Shown piece by piece: positions 42,059-54,829 of a stretch of 64,000 bases of DNA. Position numbers and translations under genes: made by a program. This stretch comes from Ochromonas danica. Its lineage: Eukaryota; Sar; Chrysophyceae; Chromulinales; Chromulinaceae. The notes below the pieces were generated by a model. That model was not told the DNA's origin. It ran no database searches and was given only the letters and a program-made list of their open reading frames with translations. Location: assembly GCA_015146655.1 (NCBI GenBank), contig VKHL01000020.1:62001-126000 (forward strand), read 5' to 3'. The stretch's first letter is position 1, and the number at the start of each line of letters is the position of its first letter.

Positions 42059-43488
42059 ATGGGATTGACCATTGGAGCACCCACGGCAGATGCCTACCAT
42101 CCTTCCCCAGACACAGATGCTGCTTCCCATGACTCTGTCCCTCCTCCACCTCCTGCTGATCCCGCCACTCCCATAACAAGCTCACCAAGCATTTTACGTC
42201 GCGCTTCGCTTCGTGCATCCTTTCTTTGGGCACAAACCGTTCAACCCGAAGAACCCAAACCGCCACCTATTGAGATAAACCGTCTTGATGTACCCCGAGA
42301 GGAAAACCACCCTTATGGTAGCTATCGTGTTTCGAAGAAGATCGGCTATGGTGGTTTCTCTGTGGTTTACACTGGACACAAGGCCTCGGATGTCAAAGAG
42401 AAAGTCGCCATCAAAGAAATCGACATTTCCCAATTGAGTCCGAAGCGCATTGAAGATTTACATATTGAAATGAATATTCTCTCTCAACTTTCTCATGAGA
42501 ATATTGTTCGATTGTATGCGGTCTATATGCAGAATGAGAAGATCTATATGGTGATGGAGTATCTACGTGGAGGAGAGCTGTTACAAGCTATCTGTAAGCG
42601 AGAGTTCTATTCTGAAGGAGATGCCAGGCAGTTGTTGAAGCAGATTGCATCTGCATTACATTATATCCATCAACGAGAAGTCATTCATCGTGATGTCAAA
42701 CCAGAGAACCTGATCTTAGCTGATTTATCCTTTAATTCTCATGTGAAGCTAGTTGACTTTGGGTTTGCTACGACCTCTCAACAAGTACGTGATCATCCAT
42801 CAAGCTATCTCTGTGGAACAAGAGGATATATCGCACCTGAAGTCTTAAAGGATCGTAAATATTCGAATAAGAGTGATATCTGGAGTCTGGGTGTGGTCTT
42901 TTACATTATGATCTCCGGCCTCATGCCTTTCCGAACAACCAAAGATGGTGAAGTAGATGTTCTGGTTAGTCAACTTCTTCTCCTTCTCTACTATCTATCT
43001 CCATGGTTCCTTTCTGATGCTGATTATGATGTTAGAGTTGCAATTTCTCCTTCCCTGCTGTGCGCTTCTCGGCCGTGAGCAAAATGGCTAAGGACTTGAT
43101 CAGTAAGATGCTGACATTGGATCCTGACAAGCGATTGACTGCCAAGCAAGTACTTGAGCATCCCTGGACGAAGCTCCGCACTTCCAATGACCATCCCGAT
43201 GTGGACATCACAGGGAATCTGCATTCGATTCGCATGCATCGTCTCAGTCAGAAAGGTCGAGCAGGTAGCTCGAGCATATTTTGGTGCTTACCAGCTCTTT
43301 GTTCCTCATCTACTTCGATCACTAGCACTGGTTTTATTTCACCCGTGGTCGAGCGAGAGATGGAAACAGATGGAAAAAGGTCCTTGGAGGATAACTTCCG
43401 AGATCATCTCAGTAACCCCAACTATGTGCGAGATCAAGACTTCGCACAGTCTTTCCAGTTGCAGCCTTCAGTAAAGGAGGATACCTAA
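42059..43488 (+). CDS. Ser/Thr protein kinase of the CAMK type, two exons
   Basis: Exons 42059-42964 and 43036-43488 give 452 residues. The kinase domain starts at residue about 88 and is complete: glycine loop IGYGGFSVVY, VAIKEI with the ATP-binding Lys, the helix C Glu, HRDVKPENLIL in the catalytic loop, DFGFA, and GTRGYIAPEVL for the activation segment end. LIMPF-type and TAKQVLEHPW motifs close the C lobe and are typical of CaMK, CDPK and DCLK-like kinases. There are no EF hands, so it is not a canonical CDPK. The N-terminal 85 residues are Pro-rich and disordered. The sequence begins MG but lacks Ser/Thr at position 6, so myristoylation is doubtful. The C-terminal 100 residues have no recognised domain. 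Substrate unknown. Confidence 0.9.
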
Positions 43489-44605
43489 CTGACCCTCTTT
43501 TCCCTTCCTTCTCTCACCTTGCTGCCTCTAGCAGAGCCTACAGGAGGACAGAGGACAGCGTTTTGATGTATATATTTTTGTTGTAGTTGTAGTGTTCAAT
43601 AGTTTGTTAGGTTTGGCCACGACGTGCTGGGCAGACACATTCTTCCTTTGTCATGCTAAAGAAATCTTCATCCTTTGCTACCTTTCACCTTTTGCTTGTT
43701 CATTCCTGGTCTAGAGATCCTTTCCAATTACGAATGGCGCAGCAGTACGCATCATTGGAACGCAAACACATGATCCACTGCCAGGTTTATCAGAGCGTAG
43801 CACCACAACTATGATATGGAATAGCGACTTGACAAAACCTGCTAAAACCACAGGTAAACTGGAATCTGCATAAAATGAACTCTAAAGTCGACACGATGTT
43901 ATCACTGTTTGCCATTACTCAATAATACCATAGCTGACAACACCATAACTATTCTTTGAGACATTAGAAGGCAATCTTATTGTTAAGATCATCCATTTCT
44001 CCTCTAATTAGACGGCTTTGTCACTTGTTGCTGCTCTTCAGGCTTTGCTGTGCAGTCGATTGCTCCACGACACAATTCAACCAAAATAATGCATCAATTC
44101 AGAAAATTTCTTTTGTTACAACAAAGATCTGTTTGTCAATTCGGGCAAATACTGTAACAAATAAAGTCAAGGATATCAACAAGAACAACAAAATGTGATG
44201 TGCTGATACTACTACTGATAGAAATTTCTGAGGGTTTGCTGTGTGCGCGGCGGTTTGGGCTGACAAGTTAACGGAGTGGGTTCCGGGGGTTTGGCATGAG
44301 TTGGAGCGGGTTGGCCATGCGCCACGCTGCTGGGACAAGAGCGGATTGGGCCTTCGCCACTGTGAGGAAGAGCGGGTTGGGGGCTGGCCAATCCGCTGCT
44401 GTTCATTACAGTGATGCTCACATGGAGAGGACATCGATGACACAATTAATTGATTGATTCAGATTGGTTGTCTGTAGACATCATTATCAAGCATTGACCA
44501 TGTCCTCGAGAGATAATAGAAAGACAAGAAAAAGTTTTTCTGAAGCCCGCTCAGTTAATAGGAGGTAATAACATCGATTTGCCTGTATGAGTTGCTCTCA
44601 GTCAA
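43489..44605. other. Intergenic region containing a GC-rich hairpin block
   Basis: AT-rich on both sides with no firm gene. The block at 44222-44410 is markedly GC-rich and structured (separate entry). A minus-strand frame at 44099-44443 covers it, but its N-terminal part is Arg/Pro/Gln-rich as expected from antisense of such repeats, so it is not called. Confidence 0.5.
44250..44397. ncRNA. Candidate structured RNA in a GC-rich block
   Basis: AGCGGATTGGGCC at 44340-44352 pairs with GGCCAATCCGCT at 44386-44397, a 12-pair stem with one bulged G and a 33-base loop. Three related strings, GAGCGGGTTGGCC, GAGCGGATTGGGCC and GAGCGGGTTGGGGG, occur within 70 bases, so alternative pairings exist. The block is much richer in GC than its surroundings. 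It could be a transcribed non-coding RNA or a simple repeat; strand unknown. Confidence 0.3.
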
Positions 44606-45853
44606 ATGGGATACTTCTATAGACGTGCCAATCACACCTGCCGCAAAGAACGAAAGAACCCTATTCCCGATGGCTATCAGGTCCACTTCAGCTTTGTGAC
44701 TCGCAGGGTAAGTAAGCAGTGCATTGATATGACTGAAGCTATGATAAAAGAAGTCTCTTGTAACTCTTTTCTTTCATGAGATGGGGAGTGGAGAGTGTGT
44801 TATTGTGTGTTATTGTGCTGTATCTCTCTCTTGTCATAAGAATGATTTGTGCTTAATGATGTGTGTTTAACCATTGATCTCAATTGTCTTGCTTACAGTT
44901 AAAGGATAATCTCGAAGTGAATGAAGAGTATTTGATGACAAAGCTTCGCGAGCATTACCATCTGGATGTTATTGAGGTGATATTGAAAGCCTACAAAGTG
45001 AATAAAGTAAGCTACTATACTTTGAGTATTGTTTTGGAGAATTATCTGCTCATAGTTTGTTTTGTTCGCTTCCATGTTGTGGTGATGTGAACAGCTTGAT
45101 GGCAGCCAATCAGGCTATGGCTTCATTTGCTTTGATGATTTAGGCCAAGCCGAGAGTACAATCAGAAATCTGCGAGGGATCAGATTGGATAACATAACTT
45201 TCGATTGCTCTTTGTCCAAGCGCTCTGAGGATAAGATTAACGCGCTAAACGCTTCTGCTTCGACTACTCCGCAAAAGAATCTCCCAAGATCCTCCAGTCT
45301 GTCTACAGAGCTGGACAGCTTGGATGACTGTGAGCAAACAGTATATCTTATGGAGAATAATGCGGTTACTAACATGGATCATGGCCATTCCTCGTTTCAT
45401 ACTATCATTCCTCCTGAAATCTATTTTGCGGCCATAGAGTCGAGCAATGGCGCAGGTAATGATGGAATGGCCTCTGCAGCGAAGGCAGTAAAACCAGTAA
45501 CCAAGGTAGTGCTACCACCCACTGCTCCGCCTGCCTGCACGGCTTGTCAAGGGATCTCTCACAACTTTGTCCAACAGCCTCCACCCTATGGTGGTGACAT
45601 GTACTATGGTGGTGCCCCAATCATTCTGCCACCTTGGTTGCCCAACTACTATCGCAGAGATGGGATGGTCTATGGGTCTCCTCCACCCTCTCCTCCTGCG
45701 CCTTCTTATCCTGTGAATTATCATCCTTCATGGGAAGCTCAACAACAACAGCAACTTGGATATCAGCCTTATCAGACACCAATGAACCCTTACTATGGTC
45801 AAGCTGGAGCTCACTCCTACCAACACCCTATGTCGTACTGGAAACGTGCATAG
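44606..45853 (+). CDS. RRM-like protein with YGGDMYYGG tail, copy 2, three exons
   Basis: Exons 44606-44707, 44899-45006 and 45095-45853 give 322 residues. The exon structure and intron phases match copy 1 at 11194-12226. The RRM-like half (YQVHFSFVTRR, then LMTKLREHYHLDVIEVILKA, SGYGFICFDDLGQAESTIRN and LDNITFDCSL) is only moderately similar to copy 1, while the tail PPYGGDMYYGGAPIILPPWL and QPYQTPMNPYYGQ is nearly unchanged at the DNA level. The middle linker is about 75 residues longer than in copy 1. The first introns are also alike (GTAAGTAAGCAGTGCAT). RNA binding is inferred. Confidence 0.78.
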
Positions 45854-46186
45854 GGTGGGTGATTCCAACTGAAGTTGGTATTAATCAGCACTATAGTCAT
45901 CTTTGAACCCGAAGAGGGTATAGACGAGGTGCAGAATATAAACGCGCATATGGTAGATGTCGCGTTTTCAATCATTCTAGAAACGTCGTACGGCTTCGCT
46001 TTGAGCTTGGCCACTTACAACTAATTCTAGTAGACTAAATTATACACAAGCTGGTGTAACTTAAAATCAACACAAAGGATAACTAATAAGATCTTATTAT
46101 TCAATTATAAGAACATAATGCTATGAATGGCAGGCAGAGGAGGCAGGCTCATGGTTCGAGGAACCCTACAAAAGCTGCTGCTGCTG
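45854..46186. other. 3' flank of RRM-like copy 2, convergent with the anoctamin gene
   Basis: The first 90 bases match the flank of copy 1, ending near GAGGTGCAGAATA. The remainder is AT-rich and holds no supported gene. Confidence 0.6.
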
Positions 46187-49100
46187 TCAGATGAATGTTT
46201 GGGATTGAGGTTGAGGCCTCGAGATAGTGAACGAGGCGAAAGGGTTCAAATGGCCAGCAGAGCCAGCAGCAGCCACCACAGCGCGGTCAGCGAATTTCCT
46301 CCCACTGGACTTCTTCGTCTTCTCACAACTCGCAGAGGGACCACGAGGAGGAGTAGACAATGGCAGGTCATAAGTCTTATTGACCGCGTCGTGACGATTC
46401 TCCACGTCTTCTTCATACCGCTGAAGCTGCGAGGATCGTCTTTTTCCCTTTTGGGGAACTTGTTCCCTCCCTACAGCTCCTGGAGTACTTCTTTGTTCTC
46501 CATCTCTTCTTATTGATAATGGAGGAGACAAAGTTGACGAAGAGCCGTCCTCTAGAAAGGAAAAAGGAGAGCGTGGAGGAGGAGGAAAGAGATGTCTAGT
46601 ACTGGGACTCTTGCCAACAGATCGGGATGGTAGGGGCGGAAGAGGAGGGGGAGGAGTGAATGGAATGTGATTACTCACAGGCTGTGAGCATATGGGTGTC
46701 GTCGTCTTCTTCTTCTTCTGAGAGATTTTACGCGGTGGTGGGGAATTTCTTGTGCGAGATGGCTGTTGATGATGTTTCTGACGAGGTGGAGAGGCAGCAA
46801 CAAGAGAGGATACACCAGCAGAGCGAGTACCACGAGAAATCGAAGAAGAATACTTCGATGAAGTCATAGCTGGAGCCTTCTTCGGCTGAACAGAAGATGA
46901 AGCAGAAGATTGAGGGGGTGGAGGGGGAGGTGGAGGAAATGCAGAGGCACTTTGACGACCAGGCAGTCGATGGCCTTCACCGAGAGGGAGAAGATTCAAG
47001 GAGCTTGTAGTGTTAGTCAAGTGATGAGATGTAGAATGCCATCCCATCCATAAGCTCCGTCTGGCTGCTTTCTGTTGTGCAGGTGAAGGGAGAGGGAGAT
47101 TGTGAGAGACTGAGACCATTGCATTGACAGAAGAAGACAAAGAAGAACGAGTAGCCAAGGAGGATGGAACATCCATTTCCTCTTTCACATCCTCTGCACC
47201 ATCTCTCCCATCTCGTACTTGCTCTTCACCAAATGGAGCATCCCATAAATGAGGACTGAGAGGAGAGAATCTGTTCACATGATTTCTTGCCAAGGGGCTG
47301 AGAGAAGGAGAGTAAGGAGGAGGAGACATGTAACCATCGCTATCCTGCTCTCCGCCTTCCTCCTCTTCTTCATAGGGAGGAGGTAATCGCTCTTCCTCTT
47401 CTTCTTCCTCTTCCTCTTCTGTCTCTGACTCTTGTTGTTCATATTCTTCCTCTAGCTGCTGCTGCCGCTCACATAAGTCATCGTCTTCGTCTGCTTGTTC
47501 TTCCTGCTCCTCTTCCTGCTGCACCTCAGAGTAACTATACTGAGGCGATACGCTGTAGGGAGACATACTTGCGGGGGAATAGGGACTACAAGAAGCACTT
47601 CCTATTCCTGCACCAACTGAACCGCCACCACCACTACCACCACCACCAGGTGGTGACCGATAGACCTTTGCCCACATAGTCTCCATAAAACTACTCTTCT
47701 TTCTTCCTTTTTCCTCCTTCTCTTTCTTCTTCCTAGCAACCTTATTCGCTGCATCTAGAGAGCGAAGGATACTTCTTCGAGAGAGTGATTTACGCTCTCG
47801 TTGTACAGCACGTTGTACAGCTCGAGGTACAGCAGGTAATTGCTTATCTAGCCAGTATCGGAACAATAAGAATGCTTGTTCATATAAAAAACAAGCTAAC
47901 AATAACTGTGCAGTGTCCAATGATCCAAGAATGTGTGTAGCAAACGTAAATATGGCTATCTGTGTAAGTACCGCTACAACGGACAGAACTTGCAAGACTT
48001 CGCTCCAAACACCCACCCCACCAACCTTTTGAGCGATGGGGCGTTGCCGTGTATAGCATAGTTTATATGCTTGACAACGTATTAGAACAAGATTATGTAA
48101 GAGAGCAAGGAATGGAGCAAGAGGACAGAGTGCAGCAAAGAATAGCACGAGACAGAGCTGTACGACCAAGGAGCTGTAGTCAGAGAAGCTGCTATAAGGA
48201 CTTTGTAAAGCCTCTTCCCAGCAGGATGATCGTGCTTGATCTAGATAACGCACTCGTTTCTCCAGTCTTTCTTCTAGCCCTTCTTCCTCTTCTGCATTTT
48301 GCTCTGCTTGGTCGCCTTTCAGCTGTTCCTCTAAGTCATCCCTTTCCTCCAAACCTTCTGCTCCTTCTTCTTCCTGATGGCTTGACTGCTGTGAGAGTTC
48401 TTGCTGACGCTTTCTTTCCAACTGTTGTTGTTGTCGATCACCTAACTCTTTCGCAGCATAAATCTTTCGATTTGTTGCTGCCACAAGTGCTTGCAGACGA
48501 AAGCGACGCATCCGTTGCCCCAATGCTGGTAGCACCACTTGTACCACAAGATTCCAAATCACTCCAACTGTCAACAGACTATAGATAGATGAAGTGATTC
48601 TCATCAAGGCAGAATCTTGATCAGCAGCAAAGAATAAAGGATAATACAGTGAAGAGAAGATAGTTGCGAAGTGACAAGAGAAGACCTTCAAGACAAGTCG
48701 TCCTTCAAAGATTGATGCTGTGCGATGGTTTTCATAACTATTCAATTTATGAGAGAGCCAATGAAAGATATGTGTGAGAATACTGACAATAATTGCATAG
48801 AGAGAAGGATAGAAGAAAGCTACGACCCAATACTCGGGATCACGATAGCGCTGCAATCTGCCCACATTGTCCTCCCCACTACTACTGCTACTACTGCTGC
48901 TATCTGTACCACTACTGGTATTGTTCGACATCATCGCCATAGTCTGTAAGGCATGGACAAAAGGGAAGGAAGGAGAGAAGTCCAATCGATTAGCATTGTC
49001 ATAACGTGAGAGCATCTGATCCTGTGAGTAGAAGAGAGTTGCAAGTATCAGAAGAACGATTCCCAGTGCCACTAGCAAGACTGGCACAGTGATCAAGTAA

Positions 49101-51655
49101 CGTAAGAGACGCTTCCTCATGGGATAGTCTTTCCGCAACTCCCCTGTGAGATCATCGAGGTAATAGCTCCCTTCAAACTGTGGTCGCTCTTGTTCTTCAA
49201 CTTCAACCTCCAATACACCCCAACGATGTGCTAGAATGGATTGCTTTTGTCGCCAACTAGTTAATAGAAATGCACCCCATATGGTGATGAATATCGCATA
49301 CGGTAAACACAGCCAATGATCTAATCGCCCAGTCACCACCTGGGCAATGAAGACTCCCACTCCTAACAAGGCCGGAAAGACTAACCATTGGGTGGTAAAG
49401 GCCAGGAAAGCAAAATAGAAGGCTACTCCTTCTCCAAAGTACTCTGCGATATTATCCAGTGGTTGACTTAGTATGTTCTCGCAGAGATGATGACTAGCTG
49501 CACGCCATTCTTGGAAGAGAATCTTCCATGAGGTTCGAAAGAAAGAAAGTGGTGGAGCGACTTCCCCAGCAGGTTCTCGTTTCCAAAAGGTTACCCATTG
49601 ATGACGTAATTCGATAAGTCGTCGACTCATATGCAAAGGGAATCGTTGTACAATATGTCTTCCTAACTCCGTGTGTTCATCTAGCTCAGCTCCACCATCC
49701 ACAATACGACATCGGAGAAGATGATCAATAATACGTTGACGATCACTAGATCGAAAGAGTGATCCTCCCAACCCCAAACCTTGATAAGAATCACGACGAG
49801 AAACTCGGAAAGGTCTTAAATAACCGCTGCGAGATTTCAACTTCAATCTCATTTGTTCTGCCATCTCTTCAAGTCGCCAGGCAGGACAGCGAAGTTTGAG
49901 GAGAATTCGCGACAGATCATACGAGAAGACTGCCTTGACCTCCAAGCCTGCCATCTTCAGACGTGCCCAGATCTGAGTCCCAGGAGATTTCCAACCAAGA
50001 AACTGAGCCACGGGAAGTTTCTTTCTTGATGAGAAGGAATAGAAAGGACTGCCTGCACAAGAGGAGGACGTGCCTGGAAGAGGTGAAGATGAAGGCAAAA
50101 GACCAAAGCGACTCGGTGGGGCGAAGAGCTCCGCCATGGGATCGACTACTGCCTTCTTCGTACGACCATTGCTACTAGCAGGAATAACCATTTTCTTCCA
50201 TAATTGCAACCATAAATCATGAGAGGAGATGCTAGAAGGATGAGAGGAAGACTCTTCTTGCTGTAGTCCCAATTGCTCGTTAAGAATGGCAGAGAACCCT
50301 TTGACAAGAATGAGATAGCTCTCGTCATCATCACATTCGAGGTCCAAGGAGGTGTATCCTGATGAACAGTGGGGGTCTCGAAGGACAAGTGAGAAGGTTC
50401 TCGCAACAGCGAAGCAGTCGCGACTGCCGCGCAGACCCTCCGTGCCTAATAGTCCTGGCGCTGTGGGATCTTCTTTGCCAGCTGGTTGGACTGCTAAGAG
50501 ATCGCTGTCATGGAAGCTCCCTGCTCGCTGGAATCCCCAATTACCCCACCATCCACACCAACCACTTGAACTACGAGCAGATGAAGAGGTTGAGGCAGCT
50601 GGCGTGACTTGAGTGCTGCCTGTCCCACTGATCAGATGATCACCACAGCCACAGATCGCTATGCAACAATCGAACAGACCTCGGTCTTTATGGACGGGAA
50701 TAAGTCCTTCTTGTTCCTGTGCTTGTTGGTCGGGTGTCTCCCAGGAAATCTCCCGGCAGCCTGTCGTGCTGAAAAGACGAACAACTTCGGCCATCTTATG
50801 GGCTTGATGTCGTCGCACCAAAATACCTCCCGCCATTCTAACAAGAAACATATCTTGTGCAGCTTTTTCACTCATAGCAAGACGACGTGCTACTCCAAGA
50901 CTTGATCTAAATCAATCAACACAAGCAGATGGTGAGATGAGAAGAGGTTGGCATGTGAGATGACTTACTTGCGTGCTGCCTTCTCTACCCATTTCCGATG
51001 ATCTGCCAGATTCTGCAATCGCTTCATGAACTCTTCCTTGCTGACGAGGGATTGTCTGGAGAGTGCCCCATTGCCATTGCCATGGCCATTAACAGACGAC
51101 CTCCTGGCTGTTATGCCCATGGTACCCATTCCTCCAAAGGTCGCTCCTAATCCTGTTATGGAGAACCTTCCATCCCAGCCAGCACCACCGGCACCAGTAC
51201 TAGCACGAGTAGGTTGGAGTAGTGAAGATACCCTCTTTGCTGTCACACCTAACGAGTTCCTGTTGGCCTCCAAGTCAAACTGATTGAATAAGTTCTCATC
51301 ATGCAGACCGTCATCATCTCCATCTCCTTCTCCTTCTTCTCTGTCATAGTCATTGTCGTCCAGGTGGAGGAGGTCTTCCGGGTTGATCTCAATCTCATCG
51401 AAGTCCACGATATCTGGCAACGCCTCTGCCACCAATCTAGTCCAACATGCGAGGAAAGGTCAGAAAAGTGCTCTCAGTATACAACCACCCTCAGTCTCAT
51501 CTTCAATACCTGTATTCGTCATCTGGTTGGAGTTCAATGGCATAGTCGAAATCATCTTCATTGAAGATCGCTGAGGGTCGACCAGCCATGGATCCTAACT
51601 CCCGACGCTTCCCCAAAGGACTACTTCGAATCTGAGGATAGACTACTGTAGCCAT
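46187..51655 (-). CDS. Anoctamin/TMEM16-family protein with N-terminal PH-like domain, three exons
   Basis: Minus-strand exons 51655-51510, 51436-50969 and 50906-46187 give 1777 residues. TMEM16 proteins are calcium-regulated chloride channels or lipid scramblases. Residues 1-200 are acidic and disordered, ending in KEEFMKRLQNLADHRKWVEK. A PH-like domain follows (residues about 215-420, split by Ser-rich inserts; RLAMSEKAAQDMFLVRMAGG). The anoctamin core begins with DNIAEYFGEGVAFYFAFLAF, then QWLVFPALLGVGVFIAQVV and LAHRWGVLEVEVEEQERPQF, and continues through about ten hydrophobic helices to SLVVQLCLVLFFAALCPLAP and HNLVLIRCQAYKLCY. The last 550 residues are a disordered tail of Glu, Pro and Ser tracts. 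The family's calcium-binding acidic residues in the last helices cannot be confirmed by eye. The start lies 241 bases from that of IFT74, head to head. Confidence 0.85.
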
Positions 51656-51896
51656 GGAGTGATCGTTCTTGTCTTTGTCTGTCTGATGTAGCCCAAGGTC
51701 GGTCTATCACCAACAACAACAGTATCGCGCAAAACACCAAAACCAAAACTCAACGGTTTAGGAAGAAACGAGTTCTTCATCAAAGAAATCGACTTTTCTA
51801 CAACGAAAATACGAAAATACGAAACTGCGAGGTTTGCTCACGCGCGTTTTTGTTTTGGCGGCAAAGCGATTTGGAAGGAATTGTCAACATTTTGAA
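51656..51896. promoter_or_regulatory. Divergent promoter interval, anoctamin / IFT74
   Basis: 241 bases between two opposite start codons. CAACGAAAATACGAAA at 51801-51816 is an exact copy of 10798-10813 in another divergent interval, and ACGAAAATACGAAA is partly repeated in tandem here. Confidence 0.4.
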
Positions 51897-52748
51897 ATGC
51901 AACGACCAGGATCTGGACAACGACCACTGGCAAGTTCTCAGGGATTACCTCCTGGTACAGGAATGCGTCCAGGAAGTGGTAGAAGACCTCCTGGAACCGC
52001 TAGACTTCGTACTGGAGTCGCTCCTTCTGGGCCGGGTACCCAAGCAGCGCAGGGCCTGGCCTTGTCAGCGAATGTTAACGTTTCTGATCGACCTGTAACT
52101 GGTCATGGTATGATGGGCATGAAGGTTCAGGGACAGGGGCAGGGCCGACTGGTCCAGGACGCGGCCTATTACATTGGCATCTTGCGCAAGAAGATCAACG
52201 ATGTCAACAATGAAAGTATCAAACTACGCAATGAAATTGATCAACAAAGTCGGGATAATGCTCAATATGTCCAACTCGAAAGACGCTATGAGACGCTTTT
52301 GAAGAGTAAAGAGGCGCTAGAGGGACAGCTGGCGGACTACAACCTCGCCTTAGACAAGGTAGCCAACCTCCTCCTCCTTCACCTCAGATTACCCCGTCTA
52401 CCTATCCTAATGACTACGTCTGGTCATGACTCAAATAGATTCGCTCGGCAACGGATCCCGAGGATGTGCAGCAGATGGCGTTGCACATGTCCGAGAAGAA
52501 TCGCCAGGCAGGACAAGAATTGGATCGAATCTTTATGGCGCGCAAGCAACGTGAGCAAGAGACTGCTCAGGTATGATAAATCTGTTTATAGAGATGTCTG
52601 ACTCATACTACAGCAGTTGCACCTCTCTAACGTACACGATGTATCTGTGTGTGTCTGTGTGTCTGTGTGTGTATGTGTGTGTGTATGTGTGTGTGTGTGT
52701 GTGTATGTGTGTGTGTGTGTGTGTGTGTATGTGTGTGTGTGTGTGTGT

Positions 52749-52831
<83 letters not shown>

Positions 52832-54111
52832 TGTTGTGTGTCTGTTTATGTATGTGCCTGTATGTTGTGTGTCTTTGTGCGTGTTTTGAATAGTTGGAAG
52901 AGCAAATTGAGAACATCCAAGGTGCCATTCAAAAGCGTATCAACGACCTCGATCCCAATCGTCTTCGTGCCTATAACGAACTCTTAATGCGTCAGAAAGA
53001 TCTTCAAGATCGTCTAATGCAGTCTGAAGCTCGTCTTAATGCCGTCAACAATCAAGTCCGTGCCTATGAAAGTGACGACAAGAGTAGCTCCATACGCAAA
53101 GAGTTTGTCTCGTTAGAAAAGGCTTTCCAATCCTTACACAAGGATGCTGACTCCCTTCAAGAAGAACTCGACATAGCTAACATGGATCCTAAGGAAGCAC
53201 ACACACGTTTTGTTAGTCGTATTAACAACTTCAAACAAGGAGCTAAAGGAATGGAAGAGAAAGCTTCTCAACTTCGTGAAGAAATTGCAGGATTAAGACG
53301 TCATTTAGATGATTTAGCAACCTCTGCCATGGCAGGAGAACAAGGAAGTGCGGAAGATGCAGAGAAATATGAACTTTTAGTGAAACGTGATCAAGAAATG
53401 ACAGCTTTCATTGATGCCTTCGAAGAAACATCTGCTAATATCATTCGTGAGCAAAAGGAAGCACAATTTATGGTCGTGGCGTTATTAGAACATATTGGTA
53501 AAGGTTTAGAAGACAGTCATAACATGCCATCACAAGAGATGCGTGGAGAGATGGAATCTGCTAAGCAATTCAAAGAGAAGAATCTTGTCACTGCACAGAA
53601 GACGATGGAATCATTAGCTGCAGAGAAGAAGAAACGTGAGAAAGAATTGGAAATGTTACGATCATCTGAACCAAAACTACGAAATGAATTAACTAGTTTA
53701 CGTGATGGTATGCAACGAATGCGATTAGAAATGGAAGATTTACAAGATCTTGATCGTATTCGTCGTGACTTTGATGAGACCAAGAGTCGATTGCTCAAGT
53801 TGAAAGCAGATTATACAAAACGACGTGAAACGATGAGACAACAAATTCAATCGATTAGTATTGAACATGAGAGTTTAAAGAAAGCCTTGCAAGGCAATGA
53901 GATTGCTCGAGATTTGGAAGACACAGAGAAGCGTTTAAAGCATTATGAACGAGGAATCTTCGAGTTGAAAGAGTTCGTGGACTCGAAGAGTCGAGAGACG
54001 GACTACGAGCAGGTCAAGGGACTGTGTCTCAAGCTCGTGGATCAGATCAACGTGGTCAACATCCGCGCTGCTCAATTGCCATCACCAGGTCAGCAGGCTA
54101 AGGGATGGTAG
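51897..54111 (+). CDS. IFT74: Intraflagellar transport protein IFT74, three exons
   Basis: Exons 51897-52358, 52439-52570 and 52894-54111 give 603 residues (human 600). IFT74 pairs with IFT81 in the IFT-B core that moves tubulin and other cargo in cilia. The N terminus is basic, Gly/Pro/Arg-rich and disordered (MQRPGSGQRPLASSQGLPPG), the part that in the family helps bind the tubulin tail. The conserved start of the coiled coil reads AAYYIGILRKKINDVNNESI with GQLADYNLALDK after it. Later family blocks are MTAFIDAFEETSANIIREQK, VVALLEHIGKGLEDS and, at the end, HYERGIFELKEFVDSKSRET. The rest is continuous coiled coil. Intron 2 is mostly a (TG)n microsatellite. Its presence means the organism makes flagella at some life stage. 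Confidence 0.93.
52642..52830. repeat. (TG)n microsatellite in IFT74 intron 2
   Basis: Nearly pure TG dinucleotides with occasional TATG and TCTG interruptions fill most of the 323-base intron. Length is likely to vary between individuals. Confidence 0.97.
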
Positions 54112-54829
54112 TAGCCTTGCTGTTGTTGGTGATGGTGTTGGTGTTGTTAAGGTGTTGTGGGTTTGGTTATGGCCAGTGGATTGGAATGCTGTGGATTGGG
54201 TAGAATGAATGCAGTGAGCTAGCTCATTGATATACACTATACTATATACTGTACTACTACGTAGTACTATACTATACACTCACTATACAGTACAGTATAG
54301 TGTCATAAACTAGTAGTACAGTATAGTGTATTATGTTGAGGTTAACTTAAGAAACAACATTGCTTGTTATTGTTATTGTATTTATTGTAGTTACTACTAA
54401 TACTACTGTAGACTAGTTGCAGTGGAGCTAATTTAGTAGACTAGACTACTGCTAGTCCACTGTACTGCCTTGCCTTGTGAGATGTAGCTACAGCTACAGT
54501 AAGGAGCAATCAGAATCAGACCTTTTGCTTTAATTTATATACAGAAGATATACTGTGTATACACTGTGTATATATAGTGTAATACTAGTATACATATAAT
54601 GTAATATACCTAGTGTATCTAGTGTAATATGTATATACACACTACACTACATACATTACATTATGTATTTATCTAGTGTGTGTATAATACACTGTACTGT
54701 ATATCTAGTGTATATACACTACACTATGTGTCTAATGTGTATACACTACACTATGTATACACTACACTAGATACACTATATACATTACATGATACTACTT
54801 GTAGTATATATGAGAGAGAAAGAGAGACG
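54112..54829. repeat. TACACTA/TATAGTG simple-sequence block
   Basis: Between about 54225 and 54800 the sequence consists largely of short permutations of CTATAC, TACACTA and GTGTATA, many of them palindromic (TACTACGTAGTA; CACTATAC with GTATAGTG). It lies between the convergent ends of IFT74 and the DeSI gene. No gene is visible. Confidence 0.8.

Noticed and set aside
42059-43488. Naming the kinase a CDPK
   Set aside because: No EF-hand is visible after the kinase domain, so only the CAMK-type label is supported.
44099-44443. 114-residue minus-strand frame over the GC-rich block
   Set aside because: Composition of its first half follows from the GC repeats and no domain is visible; kept only as an alternative to the RNA candidate.
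52573-52987. Cys/Val and His/Thr repeat frames in the IFT74 intron
   Set aside because: Produced by the TG microsatellite.
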